64,000 nucleotides of DNA from Hyphomicrobiales bacterium (GCA_039973685.1 JBDWKL010000011.1:78843-142842); one strand, 5' to 3'; counted from the first letter of the stretch, positions 18,948-29,441 are shown. A program made the numbers and translations. Notes: generated from the sequence alone by a model not told the origin.

Positions 18948-19255
18948 GTTGCTTGATTGGCGATAACTATAAGACGGGTTTGTGTTCTTGTGAAGATAGA
19001 GAATAGCAAAACCTTATGCTGTGAATTTTTGTCAATAAATTCAATGCTTTAATTGGGTTCTTTTCAAGATCGCGTTGATTCGCAACTTGCTTCACGAATG
19101 GGTTATACCGCCTTGTCAGGGTCAAGCCGCGGTATATGCTCTTGCTGTGATCTAATTAAAAATAAGATCTCACATTCGATCTCCGTCCAATTTAGCTGCG
19201 CGTATGAGCTAAATAAAAGTGGCGGTTTAATAGTTTTTATAGGGAAAAAACAAAT
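18948..19255. other. Intergenic region between divergent greA and the carbonic anhydrase gene
   Basis: About 300 AT-rich bases that must hold both divergent promoters. I see no clear consensus pair, no small gene with a ribosome binding site, and no long repeat. Confidence 0.5.
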
Positions 19256-20125
19256 ATGACGAATAAGATTTCTACATTAATTGCGCCAGCAACAGCGGCT
19301 TTGTTATTCACAAGCCTAAGTGTAGGCGCTTCTTTAGCTGCTGGCTCGGTTGATGATGGCTATGTTGCGAAACAAAGAAATACTCTTGCTGAGAGCACAA
19401 AGGGTAAAGGCTATGGCCCGCAATCACCTCGCGACCTTGGTACATTAACTGGTAATAATTCACGTGCCTTCGGTTCTGCGCCTGCGCACACGGCCATGAA
19501 CCTTTGCAATATTCACTTCCATGAGAATGCTGAGCACAAGGGTGGTTCGTTTACTGCCTATGCTGGCAATGGCAATGGCAAAGGTGCTGGCACCGGCTTC
19601 CAATATACGGGTAAATTGTCTGACACCGAACTTAAGCCCTATGGCAAAAAAGTTGGTGAGGGCAAATATGGTGACCTTCAACCCGGTGATACGATTGAAG
19701 TGCATTATGTGCACACAACCGCGAAAGTTTCCCCTGGCCCAACACTGGGTTCATGCTTGAGTGAAGCAATCGGCAATCCGCAATTGCGCGTTGAAACACA
19801 GGTCTATGTGATTGTGAATGATGTGAATGCTGCGAACTTTGTTGATCTTGCAAAAGTTGAGAAGATCAATGACCTATATCAAGCGCCAAACATTCCAACT
19901 GATACGGGCGCGCCGATCCAATACGCTGGGTCGACGACGGGTCCAAGCTACAATGAAAAAGGCTCACCGTTCCAAGTAAGCTGGAGCGTGCGTCCTGAGA
20001 TCAAGAAGATCACAATTCAAAGTGTTGACGCTTGGTTGGGTGGTAACATCTTTGAAGAAGACCACGCCCACGGTGTTCGTAATTTGGTGACAAACCCAGA
20101 TTTGATTTCGAATATTCTCAACTAG
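19256..20125 (+). CDS. Delta-class carbonic anhydrase-like secreted protein
   Basis: 289 residues. A signal peptide (about 1-29, ASLAAG) is followed by the delta carbonic anhydrase pattern: CNIHFHENAEHKGG (84-97) and EVHYVHTT (149-155), with His pairs spaced for zinc binding, and SVDAWLGGN. Cys84 and Cys167 (GSCLSEA) could form the family's disulfide. It would hydrate CO2 in the periplasm or outside the cell. The delta class was defined in marine diatoms; bacterial homologues are annotated in marine proteobacteria. Zinc ligands are assigned by pattern only. Confidence 0.78.
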   Translation: MTNKISTLIAPATAALLFTSLSVGASLAAGSVDDGYVAKQRNTLAESTKGKGYGPQSPRDLGTLTGNNSRAFGSAPAHTAMNLCNIHFHENAEHKGGSFTAYAGNGNGKGAGTGFQYTGKLSDTELKPYGKKVGEGKYGDLQPGDTIEVHYVHTTAKVSPGPTLGSCLSEAIGNPQLRVETQVYVIVNDVNAANFVDLAKVEKINDLYQAPNIPTDTGAPIQYAGSTTGPSYNEKGSPFQVSWSVRPEIKKITIQSVDAWLGGNIFEEDHAHGVRNLVTNPDLISNILN

Positions 20126-20153
20126 AATTTCTGGTTTAAATGCAAAATTGAAG

Positions 20154-20175
20154 AGGCGGCACGAGCCGCCTTTTT
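20154..20175 (+). terminator. Intrinsic terminator of the carbonic anhydrase gene
   Basis: AGGCGGC (20154-20160) pairs with GCCGCCT (20165-20171), 4-nt loop, then TTTT. It lies 28 bases after the stop codon. Confidence 0.88.
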
Positions 20176-20222
20176 ATATGCCAAGTCGGAGGTTAGGATT
20201 CAATCAAACGTGGAATACACAC

Positions 20223-20948
20223 TTATTTTCCCGCCAATTCCGCGCGGTGGGCGTCGGCTAGTTCGGCCATGCTGTTAAAACGGAAATCGTAAGTGGGCAT
20301 GTCGCCGGGGTTCATTGTTGCGCCGAAACCCTCTTTTTCATGGCGGCGATAAATCCAGCAGTTTGATAAGCCATATTTGTTGGCTGAGGCGTGATCATGG
20401 AACATGCTTTCAGCTGTATGCAGGATGTCGTCCTTGTTGATACCCTGCCGTGCCAGCGTTTCCAGCATGTAGTCAAAGTTGCGATCAGACGGTTTATAGC
20501 TTCCGATATCTTCAGCAGTATAGACCCCATCGAAATGGACACCAAGGCGGGCGTTTGATCCTGAGAAACTTTGATTGTCAGTGTTGGTAAGAACCACGAG
20601 TTTGTAATGCTGTTTGAGATAAGCAAGCGCGTCGCGGCTATCATCAAAAGCGGGCCATTGGCGCACGGAATGGCCGTAGGCTTGGCACTCTTCCCACGTT
20701 ACTTCTGCACCCCATTCTTCCGCTAGTCTGCGGTAAACAACAGCGAGAAGATCGTAATACTTCTTGTCGGGCGTCCAGCGTTGCGTTGTGGATTCGTGAT
20801 AGGCGTGCGCTTCTAAGATGTCATCGCGAGATAGGCTGCGGCTGACTTTATCCGTTAGTGGCTTTAGCCCCGTCACCATGCCGCTTTCCCAGTCGATCAA
20901 GGTGCCATAAACATCAAATGCTAGAACTTTAAAGTCGCTAAGTTTCAT
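20223..20948 (-). CDS. Haloacid dehalogenase, type II (HAD superfamily)
   Basis: 241 residues. The HAD nucleophile motif FDVYGTLIDW (Asp12), motif II VVLTNTD, the Lys motif in YKPSDRNFDYML, and the acidic motif III in HTAESMFHDHASANKYGLSNCWI match the L-2-haloacid dehalogenase group. It would hydrolyse 2-haloacids to hydroxyacids, but many members of this group act on other small phosphates or remain uncharacterised. It follows the DUF1304 gene by 39 bases on the same strand. Confidence 0.83.
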   Translation of the reverse strand: MKLSDFKVLAFDVYGTLIDWESGMVTGLKPLTDKVSRSLSRDDILEAHAYHESTTQRWTPDKKYYDLLAVVYRRLAEEWGAEVTWEECQAYGHSVRQWPAFDDSRDALAYLKQHYKLVVLTNTDNQSFSGSNARLGVHFDGVYTAEDIGSYKPSDRNFDYMLETLARQGINKDDILHTAESMFHDHASANKYGLSNCWIYRRHEKEGFGATMNPGDMPTYDFRFNSMAELADAHRAELAGK

Positions 20949-20987
20949 TATTTTAATTCCTGATAAGGTTAGCTGCGATTTTCGCGA

Positions 20988-21368
20988 TTATGCGTCGTTT
21001 GATTTTTGACCTAAATGAAGCAGGGCCAAAGCAATGACGGACGGCACCAATTGGATGAGGCCGGGTTTAACCGCAACCGTTACAATGGCGCCAATGCCTG
21101 CAATCGCCACGAAGGCGAGGAAGCATGTTGCAATGTCCTTTTGCCATTTTACGTCTTTAACGAGCAATGACCAAACAAGCCCAATTACCAAGAATGCATT
21201 GTAAATGCCTTGGTTTGCGGCCATCTGTATGGTCTGTTCAAAAAGCTCGGGCGGGAATGTTTCAAAAACTTTTGGGCCGCGCGATGTCCACGCGAATATT
21301 TCAAACCATGCAATATAAGAATGCAACAAGGCGATCAGGGCTATGAGTATTAAAGATACTTTTTTCAT
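20988..21368 (-). CDS. DUF1304 family membrane protein
   Basis: 126 residues with four hydrophobic segments; HSYIAWFEIFAWTSRGPKVFETFP and NQGIYNAFLVIGLVWSL are the DUF1304 signature. ATG 21368 is chosen because the product then begins MKKVSLILIALIALLH; five upstream codons in frame are unlike the family. Function unknown. Probably co-transcribed with the downstream dehalogenase gene. Confidence 0.82.
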   Translation of the reverse strand: MKKVSLILIALIALLHSYIAWFEIFAWTSRGPKVFETFPPELFEQTIQMAANQGIYNAFLVIGLVWSLLVKDVKWQKDIATCFLAFVAIAGIGAIVTVAVKPGLIQLVPSVIALALLHLGQKSNDA

Positions 21369-21674
21369 GTCGGCTCTTTGGTTCAAGGGTTGTTGTTCGT
21401 GGATCAGGTTTTAAGCCCAATCTAGAGGTTTGCCAATATGATATTCTGTCTGTCCGCCACCTTCGCTGTTGGCGTGGCAAAACACAATGATAATTGGAAG
21501 AGTTGCGAAGTTGCGCGGAATTTATTGAGAGGATTATTAAATTCTTCTCTGCTGCCTTTGCGTTGATCTCAGCCTTATCAATGTAGCTTGTTAGTCATCC
21601 TGTTTCAGCATGAGATATTGGTTTAAAGAATCTTCGATTACTGCTACACGAGATTGAAGTGTAAGAGAGATTTC
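21369..21674. other. Intergenic stretch with a short orphan reading frame
   Basis: About 300 bases between divergent genes. On the minus strand a frame ends at 21411 (last residues TEYHIGKPLDWA) and could start at GTG 21485, giving 24 residues. It has protein-like composition (an SEGGGQTEYHIGKP run) but no ribosome binding site, so it may be a gene remnant. The rest presumably holds the promoters of the two divergent genes. Confidence 0.4.
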
Positions 21675-22736
21675 ATGACTCGTCGTAAATTCCTAAAGTT
21701 GGGGCTTTTTGTTTCCGCAGCATCCCTACTTAGTGGGGGTGTCACAACGGCGATCGCAAAAACAAGAAATATTTATTATAACGGTCGGCGTACAGACCAT
21801 TTTGATGGGTTGAAATTTTTCAATCCAAAGGGCGCTAACCCGAAAGGGCTTGGTGGGCTTTTAAGATGGAAATTAGGCAGTCAGCCGGCTCAGTGGCCCT
21901 CGACCTATCTAAGCCCGTTTGCAGGGGCAAAACCTGAACGCAGCGTTGATAATTTGGCCATTACCATGGTCGGTCATGCGACATTGCTTATTCAGATAAA
22001 CGGTCTGAACTTCCTGACTGATCCAATTTTTACTGAGCGTGCCAGCCCTTTGTCCTTTGCGGGGCCAAAACGCATTGCACCACCTGGTGTATCGCTTGAA
22101 GATTTGCCGAAGATTGATGCGGTATTGTTGAGCCACAATCACTATGATCATTTGGATAAAGAGAGCTTGAAGTGGTTGGTTGAAAACCATGACCCTCTCA
22201 TTATCACCCCATTGGGCAATGATACGATCATCCACAAGTCCATACCCACTGCTCGTGTGCAAACTGGTGATTGGGGGGATGTGGTTAAATTAGGTAAAGC
22301 TAAAATCCATTTCGAACCAATGCACCATTGGTCTGCGCGCAAAACCAGTGATCGCCGAATGGCCCTTTGGGCAGCGTTTGTTGTTGAAAGCAAAGCTGGC
22401 AAAGTTTACTTCGTTGGCGATACTGGATTTCACAATGGGATCAATTTTAAAGCCGTTCGCAAAAAGCACGGCGGTTTTAAAGCGTCGATTGTGCCAATTG
22501 GTGCTTATTCGCCCCGTTGGTTCATGAAAGATGTGCACCAGAACCCTGAAGAGGCCGTTCAGTCTCATATATTATGTAATGCGGAAGTCTCTATCGCCCA
22601 TCATTGGGGTATGTTCCAACTAACGAATGAACCGATAGAAGAGCCAATTGAGCGATTGGCCGCGGCAAAGTCTGCTGCAGGTTTGAAAGAATCTGCATTC
22701 TTGGCGTTGAAACCTGGCGAAGCTTGGAATGCTTAA
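21675..22736 (+). CDS. Tat-exported metallo-beta-lactamase-fold hydrolase
   Basis: 353 residues. A twin-arginine signal (MTRRKFLKLGLFVSAASLLSGG) is followed by an MBL fold: VGHATLLIQINGLNFLTDPIF, LSHNHYDHLD (HxHxDH zinc motif), EPMHHWSAR, FVGDTGFHNG and SIAHHWGMFQLTNEP. These features fit the UlaG/NAPE-PLD-like group (phosphodiesterases or lactonases). ATG 21675 has AAGAGAG upstream; the longer frame from 21654 would displace the Tat motif. Substrate unknown; location periplasmic or lipid-facing by inference. Confidence 0.85.
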   Translation: MTRRKFLKLGLFVSAASLLSGGVTTAIAKTRNIYYNGRRTDHFDGLKFFNPKGANPKGLGGLLRWKLGSQPAQWPSTYLSPFAGAKPERSVDNLAITMVGHATLLIQINGLNFLTDPIFTERASPLSFAGPKRIAPPGVSLEDLPKIDAVLLSHNHYDHLDKESLKWLVENHDPLIITPLGNDTIIHKSIPTARVQTGDWGDVVKLGKAKIHFEPMHHWSARKTSDRRMALWAAFVVESKAGKVYFVGDTGFHNGINFKAVRKKHGGFKASIVPIGAYSPRWFMKDVHQNPEEAVQSHILCNAEVSIAHHWGMFQLTNEPIEEPIERLAAAKSAAGLKESAFLALKPGEAWNA

Positions 22737-22763
22737 AGCTTAGAGAAACAGCCTTAAGTCCTA

Positions 22764-22791
22764 ATCGCGGGCACAAGCTTGCTCCCGCGAT
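22764..22791. terminator. Hairpin between convergent genes
   Basis: ATCGCGGG (22764-22771) pairs with CCCGCGAT (22784-22791), with an inner CAAG/CTTG pairing. It sits between the convergent hydrolase and carB genes. The T-run begins only five bases later on the plus strand (GATTTTT), so it is a plausible but not ideal terminator. Confidence 0.5.
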
Positions 22792-22815
22792 ACTGATTTT
22801 TGAGGTACTTCAAGC

Positions 22816-25800
22816 TTATCCGAAATAATCCTGCAATGAACGCACTTCCACATTGCCTTGGTTGTAAGCTGCTATGCCTTGGGCAGCAGCGTTTGCACCC
22901 GATACAGTTGTGTAATACGGCACTTTGTTGAGCAAGGCTGCTTGTCTTAGAGAACGGCTATCTGAGAGGGCTTTTGAACCGTCTGTCGTGTTGAACACCA
23001 ATTGGATTTCACCATTTTTGATGGCATCCACCACATGCGGGCGACCTTCAAGCACTTTGTTGATGCGCTCTACTTTGAAGCCTTGTTCTTGTAGATAGCG
23101 TTGCGTGCCACCTGTTGCGACGATTTTGAAACCGATCTCGCTCAAAATCTTGATGCCTTCTAAAACGCGTGGTTTGTCATCGCTTTTCAATGAGACAAAG
23201 ACAGTGCCAGAAGTTGGCACTTTCGTGCCGCCACCAAGTTGTGATTTTGCAAAGGCGATGCCGAAATTGCGATCAAGACCCATCACTTCGCCGGTTGAAC
23301 GCATTTCTGGTCCAAGCACAGTGTCCACGCCTGGGAAGCGGGCGAATGGGAAGACGGCTTCTTTAACAGCGATATGATCAAACTGATGTTCTTTCAAATC
23401 AAAGTCTGCAAGCTTCTCACCAGCCATAATGCGCGACGCGATTTTCGCGATCGGGTCACCGATGGTCTTGGCAACGAATGGCACGGTACGTGAAGCGCGT
23501 GGGTTGACTTCAATCACGTAGATTTCGTCATCTTTCACGGCATATTGCACATTCATCAACCCGCCAACTTTAAGCGCAAGCGCCATTGCACGGGTCTGTT
23601 CTTTAAGACGCGCAATCACACTGTCTGAGAGCGAATGCGGTGGCAGCGAACAAGCGCTATCCCCAGAGTGGATGCCTGCTTCTTCAATGTGTTCCATGAT
23701 GCCGCAAACGAAAGTGTCTTCGCCGTCAGCCAAACAATCAACATCAATCTCGGTCGCGTTGGTAAGATAACCATCGATCAAAACCGGTGCATCACCTGAG
23801 ATGATGACGGCTTTGTTGATGTATTGCTCGAACTGGGCGTCATCGCGAACGATTTCCATGCCACGTCCGCCAAGTACATATGACGGACGGATAACAGCTG
23901 GATACCCAATGCGTTCCACAATGACTTTTGCTTCATCGCGTGAGCGGGCAATGCCGTTGTTTGGTTGTTTGAGATTAAGGTCGTTGAGCAATGCTTGGAA
24001 ACGGTCACGATCTTCAGCCAAGTCAATCGCGTCTGGCGATGTGCCAAGAATTGGAATGCCTGCATCTTCAAGCGCATTGGCAAGTTTCAACGGTGTTTGT
24101 CCGCCGAACTGAACGATGACGCCGTGCAGGGTTCCGTTCTTCTTCTCTTCGCGCAAAATGGCCAACACATCTTCTTGTGTTAAAGGCTCAAAGTAGAGAC
24201 GATCAGATGTGTCGTAGTCTGTTGAAACGGTTTCAGGGTTACAGTTGATCATGATCGTTTCATAACCTTGATCAGACAAGGCGAAGGCGGCATGACAACA
24301 GCAATAATCAAACTCGATACCTTGGCCGATCCGGTTTGGACCGCCACCAAGAATGACGACTTTATTGCGATCAGACGGGTATGATTCAGAGCGTGTTTCA
24401 CCAACGAACGGCGTCTCGTAGCTTGAATACATATAGGCCGTTGGCGACGCGAACTCTGCAGCGCACGTATCAATACGCTTATAGACAGGATGCACATTCA
24501 AGCCATCGCGGTGTGCAAGAACGGCTGACTGATCTTGGTCTGTCAGCTTTGCCAAGCGCGCGTCAGAAAAGCCCATTGCTTTAACAGAGCGCATGGTGTG
24601 CTCCGTTGTTGGCAGACCGTGGATGCGGATTTTGTTTTCCATGTCCACAATGGTGCGTAGTTGATCAAGGAACCACGGGTCGATTTTGCAGAAGGAATGG
24701 ATGAAGTCATTGTCCCAGCCAAGGCGCATGGCTTGTGCCACTTGCAACAGACGGTCGGGTGTTGGTGTGCCAAGAGCTGCGCGGATTGCATCTTTTTCTT
24801 GGCCGTCGCTATACCCTTCAATCTCAATGTCATCGAGACCATCAAGGCCAGTTTCGAGACCGCGTAGAGCTTTTTGCAAGCTTTCAGCAAAGGTCCGGCC
24901 AATCGCCATCACTTCACCAACAGATTTCATGGCGGTTGTTAGGTTTGGCGATGCACCTGCAAATTTCTCGAAGGCAAAGCGTGGAATTTTTGTGACGACA
25001 TAGTCGATGCTTGGTTCGAATGAGGCAGGTGTTGCACCGCCTGTAATGTCGTTTTCCAATTCATCAAGCGTGTAGCCAACCGCAAGGCGGGCTGCAACTT
25101 TTGCAATTGGGAAGCCTGTTGCTTTTGAGGCAAGCGCTGAGGAACGAGAAACCCGTGGGTTCATCTCAATCACAACCAAGCGACCATCTTCAGGGTTTAC
25201 TGCGAACTGAACGTTTGAACCGCCTGTTTCAACGCCGATCTCGCGCAATACCGCAATCGATGCGTTCCGCATGATTTGGTATTCTTTGTCCGTCAGCGTG
25301 AGGGCAGGGGCGACGGTGATGCTATCGCCTGTATGCACGCCCATCGGGTCGATGTTTTCGATAGAACAAATGATGATGCAGTTATCCGCTTTATCGCGAA
25401 CCACTTCCATCTCAAATTCTTTCCAACCAAGAACGCTCTCTTCAACCAAAACTTCGTTGGTTGGTGAGGCTTCAATGCCGGATAAAACAATGTCGTAAAG
25501 CTCTTCAATCGTATAAGCGATACCGCCGCCTTGGCCACCCATGGTAAAGCTTGGGCGGATAATGGCTGGAAGGCCCGTTGTCTCGCTTGCTTTCAAGGCT
25601 TGAAGCTGAGCTGTGAGGCGATGCTCTTCACGGCGATGACGCTCGCCTTCCATCCACTGAACTTCAAATGCTTCGAGCGCGTCATCGCTGCCTTGTTTGG
25701 CAACGTTAGCGCGCTTTGCATTATATTCGTCTTCGAAACGCTTCTTCAGGTCTGTCGTGTTCACAAAAGCTGCGTGCGGTGTGTCGAGGCCAATCTTCTG

Positions 25801-26208
25801 CATGGCATCGCGGAAAAGGTCGCGGTCTTCGGCTTTGTCGATTGCTTCAGCCGTCGCGCCAATCATTTCCACATTGTGCTCTTCAAGAACGCCCATTTTC
25901 TTGAGTGACAATGCACAGTTGAGAGCCGTCTGTCCGCCCATGGTTGGCAGGATGGCGTCTGGTTTTTCTTTCTCGATGATCTTCGCCACAATTTCTGGCG
26001 TGATCGGCTCGATGTAAGTTGCGTCAGCAAGCTCTGGGTCCGTCATGATGGTGGCGGGATTAGAGTTCACCAAAATAATCCGGTAGCCTTCCGCTTTGAG
26101 CGACTTACAGGCTTGAGTGCCAGAGTAATCAAACTCACAAGCTTGACCAATAACGATCGGTCCGGCCCCGATGATGAGGATGGAGGAAATGTCGGTTCTT
26201 TTGGGCAT
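22816..26208 (-). CDS. carB: Carbamoyl-phosphate synthase large subunit
   Basis: 1130 residues. Makes carbamoyl phosphate from bicarbonate, ammonia (channelled from CarA) and 2 ATP for arginine and pyrimidine synthesis. Two homologous ATP-grasp halves are visible: [22 protein letters not shown] at the N-terminus and [23 protein letters not shown] in the middle, with [11 protein letters not shown] and [13 protein letters not shown], and [15 protein letters not shown] and [15 protein letters not shown]. The C-terminal MGS-like allosteric domain ends the protein. An insert of about 40 residues ([12 protein letters not shown] to [11 protein letters not shown]) distinguishes it from E. coli CarB and is usual in rhizobia. 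carA is 3 kb away on the same strand but not adjacent. Confidence 0.97.
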   Translation of the reverse strand: MPKRTDISSILIIGAGPIVIGQACEFDYSGTQACKSLKAEGYRIILVNSNPATIMTDPELADATYIEPITPEIVAKIIEKEKPDAILPTMGGQTALNCALSLKKMGVLEEHNVEMIGATAEAIDKAEDRDLFRDAMQKIGLDTPHAAFVNTTDLKKRFEDEYNAKRANVAKQGSDDALEAFEVQWMEGERHRREEHRLTAQLQALKASETTGLPAIIRPSFTMGGQGGGIAYTIEELYDIVLSGIEASPTNEVLVEESVLGWKEFEMEVVRDKADNCIIICSIENIDPMGVHTGDSITVAPALTLTDKEYQIMRNASIAVLREIGVETGGSNVQFAVNPEDGRLVVIEMNPRVSRSSALASKATGFPIAKVAARLAVGYTLDELENDITGGATPASFEPSIDYVVTKIPRFAFEKFAGASPNLTTAMKSVGEVMAIGRTFAESLQKALRGLETGLDGLDDIEIEGYSDGQEKDAIRAALGTPTPDRLLQVAQAMRLGWDNDFIHSFCKIDPWFLDQLRTIVDMENKIRIHGLPTTEHTMRSVKAMGFSDARLAKLTDQDQSAVLAHRDGLNVHPVYKRIDTCAAEFASPTAYMYSSYETPFVGETRSESYPSDRNKVVILGGGPNRIGQGIEFDYCCCHAAFALSDQGYETIMINCNPETVSTDYDTSDRLYFEPLTQEDVLAILREEKKNGTLHGVIVQFGGQTPLKLANALEDAGIPILGTSPDAIDLAEDRDRFQALLNDLNLKQPNNGIARSRDEAKVIVERIGYPAVIRPSYVLGGRGMEIVRDDAQFEQYINKAVIISGDAPVLIDGYLTNATEIDVDCLADGEDTFVCGIMEHIEEAGIHSGDSACSLPPHSLSDSVIARLKEQTRAMALALKVGGLMNVQYAVKDDEIYVIEVNPRASRTVPFVAKTIGDPIAKIASRIMAGEKLADFDLKEHQFDHIAVKEAVFPFARFPGVDTVLGPEMRSTGEVMGLDRNFGIAFAKSQLGGGTKVPTSGTVFVSLKSDDKPRVLEGIKILSEIGFKIVATGGTQRYLQEQGFKVERINKVLEGRPHVVDAIKNGEIQLVFNTTDGSKALSDSRSLRQAALLNKVPYYTTVSGANAAAQGIAAYNQGNVEVRSLQDYFG

Positions 26209-26550
26209 ATGGACCTGCTTTTTTAGTTAAACGACAGGGAGAGTTCTGCAAAAAACCCGAGACGCTGAGGGCGACCGGGTGACGTGCAATTTAATGTCGT
26301 GGCTAAGGCTTTTCTATAGGCAAATGATGGGCAGTTGAAAAGGGCTTTTTGTCGATTCTAGTGAATAAAGTCGCGAAAAATACGTGGTTTTTATGGTGAT
26401 CTCTGATCAAGGTGAATTTGTAAGGGGGTAATGACCCTCTTTTGTCTTCTTTTAAGAGGACAAGCCGATGGTCGCACTTTATGATGCAGGTACTGTAAAG
26501 TTGTATTCGCGCAAGAATAAATAGAATTATAAATAGGGGAATTCTCAGCC
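26209..26550. other. Intergenic region between divergent carB and metallopeptidase genes
   Basis: About 340 bases. On the minus strand, 42 to 70 bases before carB, ACCCG pairs with CGGGT around a loop and is followed by TTTTTT (26250-26278): a weak terminator-like hairpin in the carB leader. The remainder is AT-rich, holds no supported gene, and must carry both promoters. Confidence 0.45.
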
Positions 26551-27462
26551 ATGCGTTGGAAGGGTCGTCGACAAAGTTCGAATGTAGAAGATGTACGAGG
26601 AAGTAGCCGAGGCGGTTTTCGGCGTCCAATAGGGAGTGGCGGAAGGCGTCGCGTTAGCCGTGCTGGCGGCGGTGGCAGCATCGGTCTCATCGTTGTTGGC
26701 TTGATTGCTTATTTCGTCTTCGGCATTAATCCGCTGACCTTTTTAGGTGGTGGGGGCGACCTTGGTGGTTTTACAGGCGGGCAACAGCAATCTGTAGCGC
26801 CCCGAAATAGCAGCCCTGCCAATGATGAGATGAGCCAGTTTGTGCGCGTGGTTTTGGCCGATACGGAAGATGCATGGGGGCAGATTTTTGCTGAGCGTAA
26901 TGCGCGTTATCAAAAGCCTGTTTTGCAACTTTTTACAGGCCAAACGCGATCTGCTTGCGGCTCGGCCTCTTCTGCGTCTGGTCCGTTTTACTGTCCAGCA
27001 GATAACAAAATTTATATTGATCTGAGTTTTTATGACGAGCTTCGCCGTCGTTTTGAGGCGCCCGGCGATTTTGCGCAGGCTTATGTGCTAGCGCATGAGG
27101 TTGGCCATCATGTGCAAAATCTCGTTGGCGTTTTGCCAGAATTCAACAAACGCCGTCGCACCATGAGCAAAGCACAAGAAAACGCGATGTCCATTCGTGT
27201 TGAGCTACAGGCTGATTGTTTTGCGGGCATTTGGGCGAACTTTGCGTCTGGAAAAGGTTATCTTGAAGCAGGCGATATTGATGAAGCTCTTAATGCTGCC
27301 ACACAAATTGGGGATGATGCGATTCAAAGACGCACGCAAGGTTATGTGGTGCCAGAAAGCTTTAATCACGGTACATCTGACCAACGCAAAAGATGGTTTG
27401 GCCGTGGCTACCAATCTGGCAAACTCGAAGCTTGCGATACGTTTAACGCATCACAGCTTTAA
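26551..27462 (+). CDS. YpfJ-like neutral zinc metallopeptidase, membrane anchored
   Basis: 303 residues. A basic Arg/Gly-rich N-terminus (about 1-45) is followed by one membrane segment (IGLIVVGLIAYFVFGINP) and a zinc peptidase domain with HEVGHHVQN (the HExxH-type site as HEVGHH) and VELQADCFAGIWA, the conserved downstream Glu motif of the YpfJ/KPN_02809 family. Likely inner-membrane with the domain in the periplasm. Substrate unknown. Followed 15 bases later by a DUF2937 gene. Confidence 0.87.
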   Translation: MRWKGRRQSSNVEDVRGSSRGGFRRPIGSGGRRRVSRAGGGGSIGLIVVGLIAYFVFGINPLTFLGGGGDLGGFTGGQQQSVAPRNSSPANDEMSQFVRVVLADTEDAWGQIFAERNARYQKPVLQLFTGQTRSACGSASSASGPFYCPADNKIYIDLSFYDELRRRFEAPGDFAQAYVLAHEVGHHVQNLVGVLPEFNKRRRTMSKAQENAMSIRVELQADCFAGIWANFASGKGYLEAGDIDEALNAATQIGDDAIQRRTQGYVVPESFNHGTSDQRKRWFGRGYQSGKLEACDTFNASQL

Positions 27463-27477
27463 GGGTTTTGCCTCAGC

Positions 27478-27987
27478 ATGTTTGGACGCCTTATAATTCT
27501 TATTTTCGGCCTTTTCGGTGCATCAGGGCTTGCGCAAGGGCCGGAAATGGCGACCCAGTACGAACAACGCATCGGCGGTGCGCTGGGTGAGCTTCAAACA
27601 GTGATTGAGCAATTTGACAAGGATGTCGCAAAGCACGGTTTAACCCGTGAAACTGCATTGGAAACTTATAGCCAAGCCTCAGCACCATTTTTGAAAGACA
27701 GAGGGCGGTCGATGCAGATTGCTCTGTCGCGGTTTGACACTTTAACTCACCAAGTGAAGACCTTTAAAACCAGCAACGATCTTTATAAGCCGATTTATCT
27801 CTTTGCAGAGGGCGACGAAAAGGTGATGCAAGGCATGCTGAAAGATTACACCTTCGGCATACCAGCGACCTTGTCTGGTTTCGTCTACGCGGTCTTTGGT
27901 TTTTTCTTCGGCGGATTCTTTGGTTGGGTCATACGCATATTCTCGCCACGGGATGCAGGCCATGGCGATGTTCGTGTAACCAAATAA
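27478..27987 (+). CDS. DUF2937 family membrane protein
   Basis: 169 residues: an N-terminal membrane/signal-like segment (LIILIFGLFGASGLAQG), an extended helical periplasmic part (EMATQYEQRIGGALGELQTVIEQFDKDVAKHG, as in DUF2937), and a C-terminal membrane hairpin (PATLSGFVYAVFGFFFGGFFGWVI). Function unknown. The small gap after the metallopeptidase gene indicates one operon. Convergent with carA, 17 bases apart. Confidence 0.8.
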   Translation: MFGRLIILIFGLFGASGLAQGPEMATQYEQRIGGALGELQTVIEQFDKDVAKHGLTRETALETYSQASAPFLKDRGRSMQIALSRFDTLTHQVKTFKTSNDLYKPIYLFAEGDEKVMQGMLKDYTFGIPATLSGFVYAVFGFFFGGFFGWVIRIFSPRDAGHGDVRVTK

Positions 27988-28004
27988 TTTTAGTTGTCAG
28001 CCAA

Positions 28005-29204
28005 TTATGCCTGTTCGTGCTCTGGCAACAGTGCCTCTTTGCGACGGGCGCGCATGAGATTCACGAACCGACGGAAGAGATAATGGCTATCTTGTGGGCC
28101 TGGGGATGCTTCTGGGTGGTGCTGCACGGAGAAGATAGATTTTCCTGTAACAGCCAAACCGCAATTAGATTCGTCAAACAGAGAAACATGCGTTTCTTCA
28201 ACACCGTCAGGCAGGCTTGAACCATCAACCGCAAAGCCGTGGTTCATGGAGACGATTTCAACCTTGCTGGTTGTGTGGTCTTTTACCGGATGGTTTGCGC
28301 CGTGGTGGCCTTGGTGCATCTTCATTGTTTTTGCACCGAGTGCCAAAGCGAGCATTTGGTGGCCGAGACAAATACCAAAAGTTGGAATGTCTGCTGCAAC
28401 GACTGCTTTGATTGTATCAATTGCATAAGCGCCGGTTGCTTCAGGGTCACCGGGGCCATTTGATAGGAAGACACCATCAGGATTGAGGCTTGTTACATCA
28501 CTTGCGCTGGCGCTCGCTGGTAACACTGTTACCTTGCAGCCAAGACCTGCAAGCAGGCGAAGAATGTTGCGCTTTACGCCGAAATCAAGAGCGACCACAT
28601 GGTAAGGTGTTTCTGACGCTTTCTTGAAACCTTCATTCCAAACCCAAGGAGCTTCTGTCCACTCATAGGATTTGTCGGTTGTGACAGTCTTCGCCAAGTC
28701 CATACCAACAAGGCCCGGCCAAGCGGCGGCTTTTGCTTTCAGCGCTTCAATATCGAATTCGCCGTCTTTATTATAAGCAATCACTGCATTTGGCATGCCG
28801 TTTTCGCGCACTAGGTTAGTCAAAGCGCGGGTGTCGATACCAGCCATGCCGATAATGTTGCGCGCTTTTAACCACTGATCGAGGTGGCGAGTAGAGCGGT
28901 AGTTTGAAGGCTCTGTAATGTCTGCTTTTATGATACAGCCGCGCACGCCGTTTAAGTCAGCGGCTTCAACCGTTTCCATGTCTTCATCATTGGCGCCAAC
29001 ATTGCCGATGTGCGGGAAGGTGAAGGTAACGATTTGGCCAGCGTATGATGGGTCGGTCAGAATTTCTTGGTAGCCGGTGATTGCTGTATTGAAACAAACT
29101 TCCGCTTCAACCGCGCCTTCCGCCCCAAGGCCCATGCCTTCAATAACGGTGCCATCGGCAAGAACTAGAACAGCGGTTGGTTTCGGGTCAATCCATGCGC
29201 TCAT
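28005..29204 (-). CDS. carA: Carbamoyl-phosphate synthase small subunit
   Basis: 399 residues. Class I glutamine amidotransferase that supplies ammonia to CarB. The N-terminal CPSase domain ([38 protein letters not shown]) precedes the amidotransferase domain with the catalytic Cys in [14 protein letters not shown] and His/Glu in [15 protein letters not shown] 29204 with AAGGAG upstream is chosen; the frame open to 29312 passes through the probable promoter. Confidence 0.97.
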   Translation of the reverse strand: MSAWIDPKPTAVLVLADGTVIEGMGLGAEGAVEAEVCFNTAITGYQEILTDPSYAGQIVTFTFPHIGNVGANDEDMETVEAADLNGVRGCIIKADITEPSNYRSTRHLDQWLKARNIIGMAGIDTRALTNLVRENGMPNAVIAYNKDGEFDIEALKAKAAAWPGLVGMDLAKTVTTDKSYEWTEAPWVWNEGFKKASETPYHVVALDFGVKRNILRLLAGLGCKVTVLPASASASDVTSLNPDGVFLSNGPGDPEATGAYAIDTIKAVVAADIPTFGICLGHQMLALALGAKTMKMHQGHHGANHPVKDHTTSKVEIVSMNHGFAVDGSSLPDGVEETHVSLFDESNCGLAVTGKSIFSVQHHPEASPGPQDSHYLFRRFVNLMRARRKEALLPEHEQA

Positions 29205-29283
29205 TCTTTTGGCTCCTTTGCACTCAGCCCGCGCGTCATCGTTTCGGCAGGCGAGTTTTTGTCGATTTTCAAAGATTGAAAGG

Positions 29284-29312
29284 GTGATAAGAGAAACGAG
29301 CGACCACGTCAA
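29284..29312 (-). promoter_or_regulatory. Putative carA promoter
   Basis: On the minus strand TTGACG (29312-29307) is separated by 17 bases from TATCAC (29289-29284), about 80 bases before the carA start codon. The -35 element and spacing are good; the -10 element is weaker. Confidence 0.45.
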
Positions 29313-29441
29313 TGTTTGAATTATTTTTGAAATTCAATAAAATCAATGGCTTAGGAAATTTAATTATGTTGCCTGTGGAAAGGCGTCTATTTATGATCTC
29401 GCTGCACCACTCTATCTTGGCAATTTAAAGGCCCTTCCTTA

